DNA from: an uncultured Dorea sp.
GTDB lineage: Bacteria; Bacillota; Clostridia; Lachnospirales; Lachnospiraceae
Length of the DNA: 16,672 nucleotides
Assembly (NCBI GenBank): GCA_934295165.1
Contig: CAKRAT010000047.1
Coordinates: 1-16,672 of the forward strand
Direction: 5' to 3'
The notes under the pieces are model-generated. The model was given only the letters and a program-made list of their open reading frames with translations. It was not told the DNA's origin and made no database searches. Shown here one piece after another: positions 13,950 through 16,672 of this stretch (position 1 is its first letter; the number at the start of each line of letters is the position of its first letter). The translations under genes were made by a program, and so were the position numbers.

Positions 13950-14409
13950 TGCGCATCATACGGAGTTCTCTTCTCTTTTCTCCCTTTTCCCATTCTTCTT
14001 TTTCTTCTTCTGTCTCAAGTTCCAGTCTTGGTACTCTTACCGGCTTGTCATTCTTATCCAGTGCCACCATTGTAAAATATGCATGATTGATCGGTGTACG
14101 CTCTCCGCTCAATGCTTCTACATACGTATCTACTTTTACTTCCATGGACGTATTGCCAACATAAGTTACTTTTCCTATGATCACAACCGTATCTTTGACA
14201 TACGCACCACGCAAGAAACTTAAGCTGTCTACGGATGCTGTGATCACATTTCTTCTTGTGTGGCGCTTTGCCACCATACCTGCCACTTCATCAATCCACT
14301 GCATAAGTGCCCCTCCGAATAAACGGTCAGACGCATTCAGGTGCTGCGGTCTTACCATGTGGACAGTCTCTACGATTGAATCGGATACTTTTCTGCTCTC
14401 CATTTCCAC
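13933..14409 (-). CDS. Hotdog-fold acyl-CoA thioesterase (YkhA/YciA type)
   Basis: 158 residues. It likely hydrolyses acyl-CoA to free acid and CoA in the cytoplasm. The hotdog helix reads HLNASDRLFGGALMQWIDE (23-41), with D40 the probable catalytic acid. VITASVDSLSFLRGAYVKD (55-73) and VKVDTYVEA are typical of this group. After residue 130 comes a highly charged Glu/Lys/Arg tail (LETEEEKEEWEKGEKRREL). The start is GTG at 14409, chosen because AGAGAGGTG lies 7 bases before it; the ATG two codons on would be too far. Substrate preference cannot be read from the sequence. Confidence 0.88.
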   Translation of the reverse strand: MEMESRKVSDSIVETVHMVRPQHLNASDRLFGGALMQWIDEVAGMVAKRHTRRNVITASVDSLSFLRGAYVKDTVVIIGKVTYVGNTSMEVKVDTYVEALSGERTPINHAYFTMVALDKNDKPVRVPRLELETEEEKEEWEKGEKRRELRMMRKEEGL

Positions 14410-14446
14410 AAAAAAACACCTCTCTTTTTTCTTTTTAAGCTCTTTT

Positions 14447-14475
14447 ATTATAGCACCGGATTTGTTATACTTAAA
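14447..14475 (-). promoter_or_regulatory. Extended -10 promoter of the thioesterase gene
   Basis: Minus strand: TGC directly before -10 TATAAT (14452-14447, perfect), with a weak -35 TTTAAG (14475-14470) at 17 bases. Confidence 0.65.
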
Positions 14476-14513
14476 CTGATTTCAATGTAAGTATTCTGAA
14501 ATTCATGTATTTA

Positions 14514-14601
14514 ATTGTATACAATACAGAGAGCCAGTCGCTGACAGTTTCTCTCACACAATTTACATAGTTTAATATATTATACAGCTGCCTTTCGCAG
14601 C
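14514..14601 (+). other. Leader region of the truA-like gene: dyad and small hairpin
   Basis: ATTGTATACAAT (14514-14525) is a perfect 12-base palindrome in the divergent promoter region, a possible operator. GCTGC-CTTTC-GCAGC (14587-14601) is a small RNA hairpin 5 bases before the GGAG ribosome binding site of the truA-like gene. No clear plus-strand -35/-10 pair could be placed, though TATATTATAC near 14577 may contain a -10. Confidence 0.45.
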
Positions 14602-14615
14602 AGAATGGAGTTCTC

Positions 14616-15353
14616 ATGAGAAATATAAAATTAACGATCGAATACGACGGAAGCCGTTACCAGGGTTGGACCAGACTTGGTAAAGATGAATCGGGTAATA
14701 CCATCTCTAATAAAATTACGGAAGTTTTAAAGAAAATGACCGGTGAGGATGATCTGGAACTTTTCTGTGGATGCCGTACCGAAGTTGGTGTTCATGCTTA
14801 TGCACAGATTGCCAATTTCAAGACATCCTGTTCTGCCACTACACAGAACATCAAGCATTATCTGAACCGCTACCTTCCGATGGATATCGCAATCATTGAT
14901 GTGAAAGAAGTACCGGACCGCTTTCATGCACAGCTCAATGCTACCTCCAAGACTTATGTATACCGCATGACCATTGATGATGTGCCAAGTGTCTTTGACC
15001 GAAAATATACTTATCACTGCTACCGTATCCCGGACAAGCGTACGATGCAGCAGGCAGCCGAGAAACTTATCGGACGTCATGATTTCCGCAACTTCTCCAG
15101 CGCGAAGAAAACAAAATCTACCGTCCGTGAGATCTTTGATATTGATATCTATGGAGATATTGAGGAAATGCAGATTCTGATCCATGCGGATGATTTCCTC
15201 CATAATATGGCCCGTATTATTGTCAGTACGCTGATGGATATCGGTCTTGGCAATCGGTCTGTGCAGGATATTGATGATATCTTTGCGGGAATTCTCGAAG
15301 CAAGTGCACCTTGTGATCCGAAGGGATTGTATTTGCAGGAGGTTACCTATTAA
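14616..15353 (+). CDS. truA: Divergent TruA-like tRNA pseudouridine synthase, Glu at the catalytic Asp position
   Basis: 245 residues, full length for TruA, which makes pseudouridine at positions 38-40 of many tRNAs. Recognisable are IKLTIEYDGSRYQGW (4-18), CRTEVGVHA (53-61), RYLPMDIAI (85-93), RFHAQLNATSKTYVYR (102-117), GRHDFRNF (153-160) and DDFLHNMARIIVSTLMDIG (192-210). The canonical active site is GRTDxGVHA; here codon GAA gives E56 in place of the nucleophilic Asp. Other usual residues also differ (GWT for GWQ, TIS for TVQ). It stands alone, not in the ribosomal protein cluster where Clostridia usually keep truA, so it is probably a paralogue. GGAG lies 5 bases before the ATG. It may be inactive, RNA-binding only, or use Glu; the fold assignment is firm. 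Confidence 0.85.
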   Translation: MRNIKLTIEYDGSRYQGWTRLGKDESGNTISNKITEVLKKMTGEDDLELFCGCRTEVGVHAYAQIANFKTSCSATTQNIKHYLNRYLPMDIAIIDVKEVPDRFHAQLNATSKTYVYRMTIDDVPSVFDRKYTYHCYRIPDKRTMQQAAEKLIGRHDFRNFSSAKKTKSTVREIFDIDIYGDIEEMQILIHADDFLHNMARIIVSTLMDIGLGNRSVQDIDDIFAGILEASAPCDPKGLYLQEVTY

Positions 15354-15359
15354 TTCAAC

Positions 15360-15642
15360 TTGGGATTTCATTCTTAAGGCATTCGACACACACGGAATAA
15401 AAAGTAGAAAGCCGTTCCAGTGAATGTGAAGAAGGTGTTGGAAATAGTTAAGCGTCAAAATTATGCGTTGGGTTTTCGAAATTTGCCTGTTTGAGCCGAA
15501 TGGCGAGTTGCAAATTTCGGAAGCCCGTTTTTAGCATAATTTTGACGCTTTAGTATTTCCCACCGACGGAACCTGAACAGGAACGGCTTCCTACTTTTTA
15601 TGCAGGTCCGGGTATCCAACGCCTTTCTGAATTAAATCCCAA
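15360..15642. repeat. 283-bp long imperfect inverted repeat filling the truA-deoR gap
   Basis: Arms in order from the outside: 15360-15380 with 15621-15642 (TTGGGATTT...AAATCCCAA); 15397-15418 with 15580-15601 (22 positions, one mismatch); 15434-15466 with 15534-15564 (including 17 perfect pairs, AAGCGTCAAAATTATGC); and 15470-15486 with 15510-15526 (with G-T pairs). The loop is 15487-15509, itself with GCC-GAAT-GGC. The element starts 6 bases after the truA stop and ends next to the deoR stop. It could be a MITE-like repeat, a structured RNA or an oversized two-way terminator. It holds no plausible gene. Confidence 0.85.
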
Positions 15643-16389
15643 TCAAATCTCAATAATCCGTACTCCCCGCATCTCTAATACTTCTGTTTCCTCCTGTGAG
15701 AACTGCCGATCCGTAATTACCCCGGTGTAGTCTTCCAGCTGGTTGATCCAGGTCATGGATTGTTTGCCAAATTTCGACCGATCTACTGCCAGATAGGATC
15801 TCGCGCATTGCTTTGGCACCTGCCGTTTCAGCCACATTTTTTCATGTGTCGGTGTCGTCACCTGGAACTCTTCGTTGATGGAAGCTGCCCCAAAGAATCC
15901 CACATCAAACCGGAAGTCCTTTAACATCTCTGTTGCATATCTGCCAAACAGACTGCCCGTCTCTTTCTGCAGCATACCGCCACATATATATACTTTCGCA
16001 TTGCTGCTTTTTAATACCTGTGCAATCTCCAGATCATTTGTCACAACGATGATATCCGGGATGTCACAGATCCGTTTCGCGATCTCGCAGGTTGTCGTTC
16101 CCGCATCCAGGAACACCGAATCTCCCGGATGTACAAATTTCACACATTTTCCTGCAATTGCCGCTTTACTTTTTTTGTTGCTGGTCTGCTTTTTCTCATA
16201 AGCCACTTCCTGCTTTGCAACCGCGCCTCCATGGCATCGTTCGATCATATTGCTGTTTTCCAGCTTTACCAGATCTCTTCGGATCGTCATGGAACTTACG
16301 TTTAGTTCTCTGGCCAGTTCGTCTACCTGCACACTTCCGTTCTCTCTGATCAGGTCAACGATCATGGCCTGTCTTTCTGCTGCAAGCAT
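15643..16389 (-). CDS. DeoR-family transcriptional repressor
   Basis: 248 residues, typical length. An N-terminal helix-turn-helix (about 1-57: AERQAMIVDLI, then VSSMTIRRDLVKLE at 31-44) and the ERCHGGAV signature (50-57) are followed by a sugar-phosphate-sensing domain with DAGTTTCEIA (95-104), VVTNDL (115-120), YICGG (134-138) and a later AVDRSKFGK (201-209). DeoR regulators usually repress sugar or nucleoside catabolism genes next to them and respond to a phosphorylated intermediate. No sugar pathway gene is in view, so the target is unknown. AGGAGGGG precedes the ATG. It lies 67 bases after a probable CDF transporter gene in the same direction. Confidence 0.92.
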   Translation of the reverse strand: MLAAERQAMIVDLIRENGSVQVDELARELNVSSMTIRRDLVKLENSNMIERCHGGAVAKQEVAYEKKQTSNKKSKAAIAGKCVKFVHPGDSVFLDAGTTTCEIAKRICDIPDIIVVTNDLEIAQVLKSSNAKVYICGGMLQKETGSLFGRYATEMLKDFRFDVGFFGAASINEEFQVTTPTHEKMWLKRQVPKQCARSYLAVDRSKFGKQSMTWINQLEDYTGVITDRQFSQEETEVLEMRGVRIIEI

Positions 16390-16456
16390 ATTATCCCCTC
16401 CTACCTTATGCCGGATCTGCTACCTGCAGTCCTTTTATTCTTCCATTTTATAAAAA

Positions 16457-16672
16457 TCATACAAATTCTGTCTCTATTGTCAGTGATATCTCATATTCCG
16501 GATACTGTTTCTTCATGTATTCTATAAAAGATTTTCTCAACTCTTCCCAGTCTCTGAGTGCATAGTCCACGATGAGATCACAGTAGAGTGTACCTGTCTC
16601 TTTGCTCAGATATAACGCATGAAAACTCTTTACGTGCTCATTTACGCGTACGAATTTCCCGATGTATCTGCG
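16457..16672 (-). CDS. C-terminal end of a probable cation diffusion facilitator (CDF) transporter
   Basis: An open frame of 71 codons runs from the window edge to a TGA at 16459-16457, with no start inside the window. It reads, in part, RRYIGKFVRVNEHVKSFHAL and later CDLIVDYALRDWEELRKSF, ending in LTIETEFV. The pattern (VNEHVKSFHALYL, then a strand with DLIVDY, a helix, and a final beta strand) resembles the cytoplasmic dimerisation domain at the end of CDF metal/proton antiporters of Lachnospiraceae. The membrane part lies outside the window, so the assignment rests on this tail alone. Confidence 0.65.
   Translation of the reverse strand, partial: RRYIGKFVRVNEHVKSFHALYLSKETGTLYCDLIVDYALRDWEELRKSFIEYMKKQYPEYEISLTIETEFV

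Noticed and set aside
14727-15458. 243-codon minus frame opposite truA
   Set aside because: The plus frame has conserved TruA motifs throughout; the antisense frame has no recognisable motif and no ribosome binding site.
15360-15642. CRISPR array or riboswitch reading of the long repeat
   Set aside because: It has no direct repeats with spacers, and it lies between two stop codons rather than in front of a gene.

Overview
The window looks like chromosomal core-genome DNA of a low-to-mid GC Gram-positive of the class Clostridia, most likely a gut Lachnospiraceae species of the Dorea/Blautia/Mediterraneibacter type. This rests on gene order (ylxM-ffh-rpsP-khpA-rimM-trmD-rplS, then lepB-rbgA-lepB-rnhB-yraN-pgeF), strong GGAGG ribosome binding sites, sigma-A type promoters and a Cys/Gly-rich protein of a kind I associate with this family. 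The genus is inference.

Layout. Positions 1-156 hold the start of a minus-strand gene that leaves the window, with its promoter. A minus-strand pair at 157-1842 encodes a secreted ComEC-like metallo-beta-lactamase-fold hydrolase followed by a minimal prepilin peptidase. A solitary tRNA-Thr(CGT) with its own promoter and terminator lies at 1978-2142. The next 150 bases are packed with four perfect inverted repeats. From 11766 down to 2299 runs a long minus-strand block of translation, secretion and ribosome-assembly genes. A clear sigma-A promoter drives ylxM-ffh-rpsP-khpA-rimM-trmD. rplS (L19) has its own promoter, a probable autoregulatory leader and a terminator. Then come lepB, rbgA, a second lepB, rnhB, yraN, pgeF and mscS.

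The plus-strand stretch 11904-13889 is the accessory part. It holds a J-domain protein, a 108-residue protein that is one quarter cysteine and one third glycine and is built from a 90-bp tandem duplication, and two overlapping genes for unrecognised Met-rich proteins. Next come a hotdog acyl-CoA thioesterase (minus), a divergent TruA-like pseudouridine synthase (plus), a DeoR-family repressor (minus) and the 3' end of a probable CDF cation transporter (minus), which has no start in the window.

Most notable points: (1) the TruA-like protein has Glu where the family has its catalytic Asp; (2) the whole intergenic space between truA and deoR is one 283-bp imperfect inverted repeat; (3) the Cys/Gly repeat protein and its Met-rich neighbours are of unknown function; (4) the mscS-tRNA gap is a cluster of hairpins containing an 11-base word that recurs elsewhere in the window; (5) TrmD also has Glu at the position of its catalytic Asp. 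I found no CRISPR array, rRNA or complete insertion sequence.
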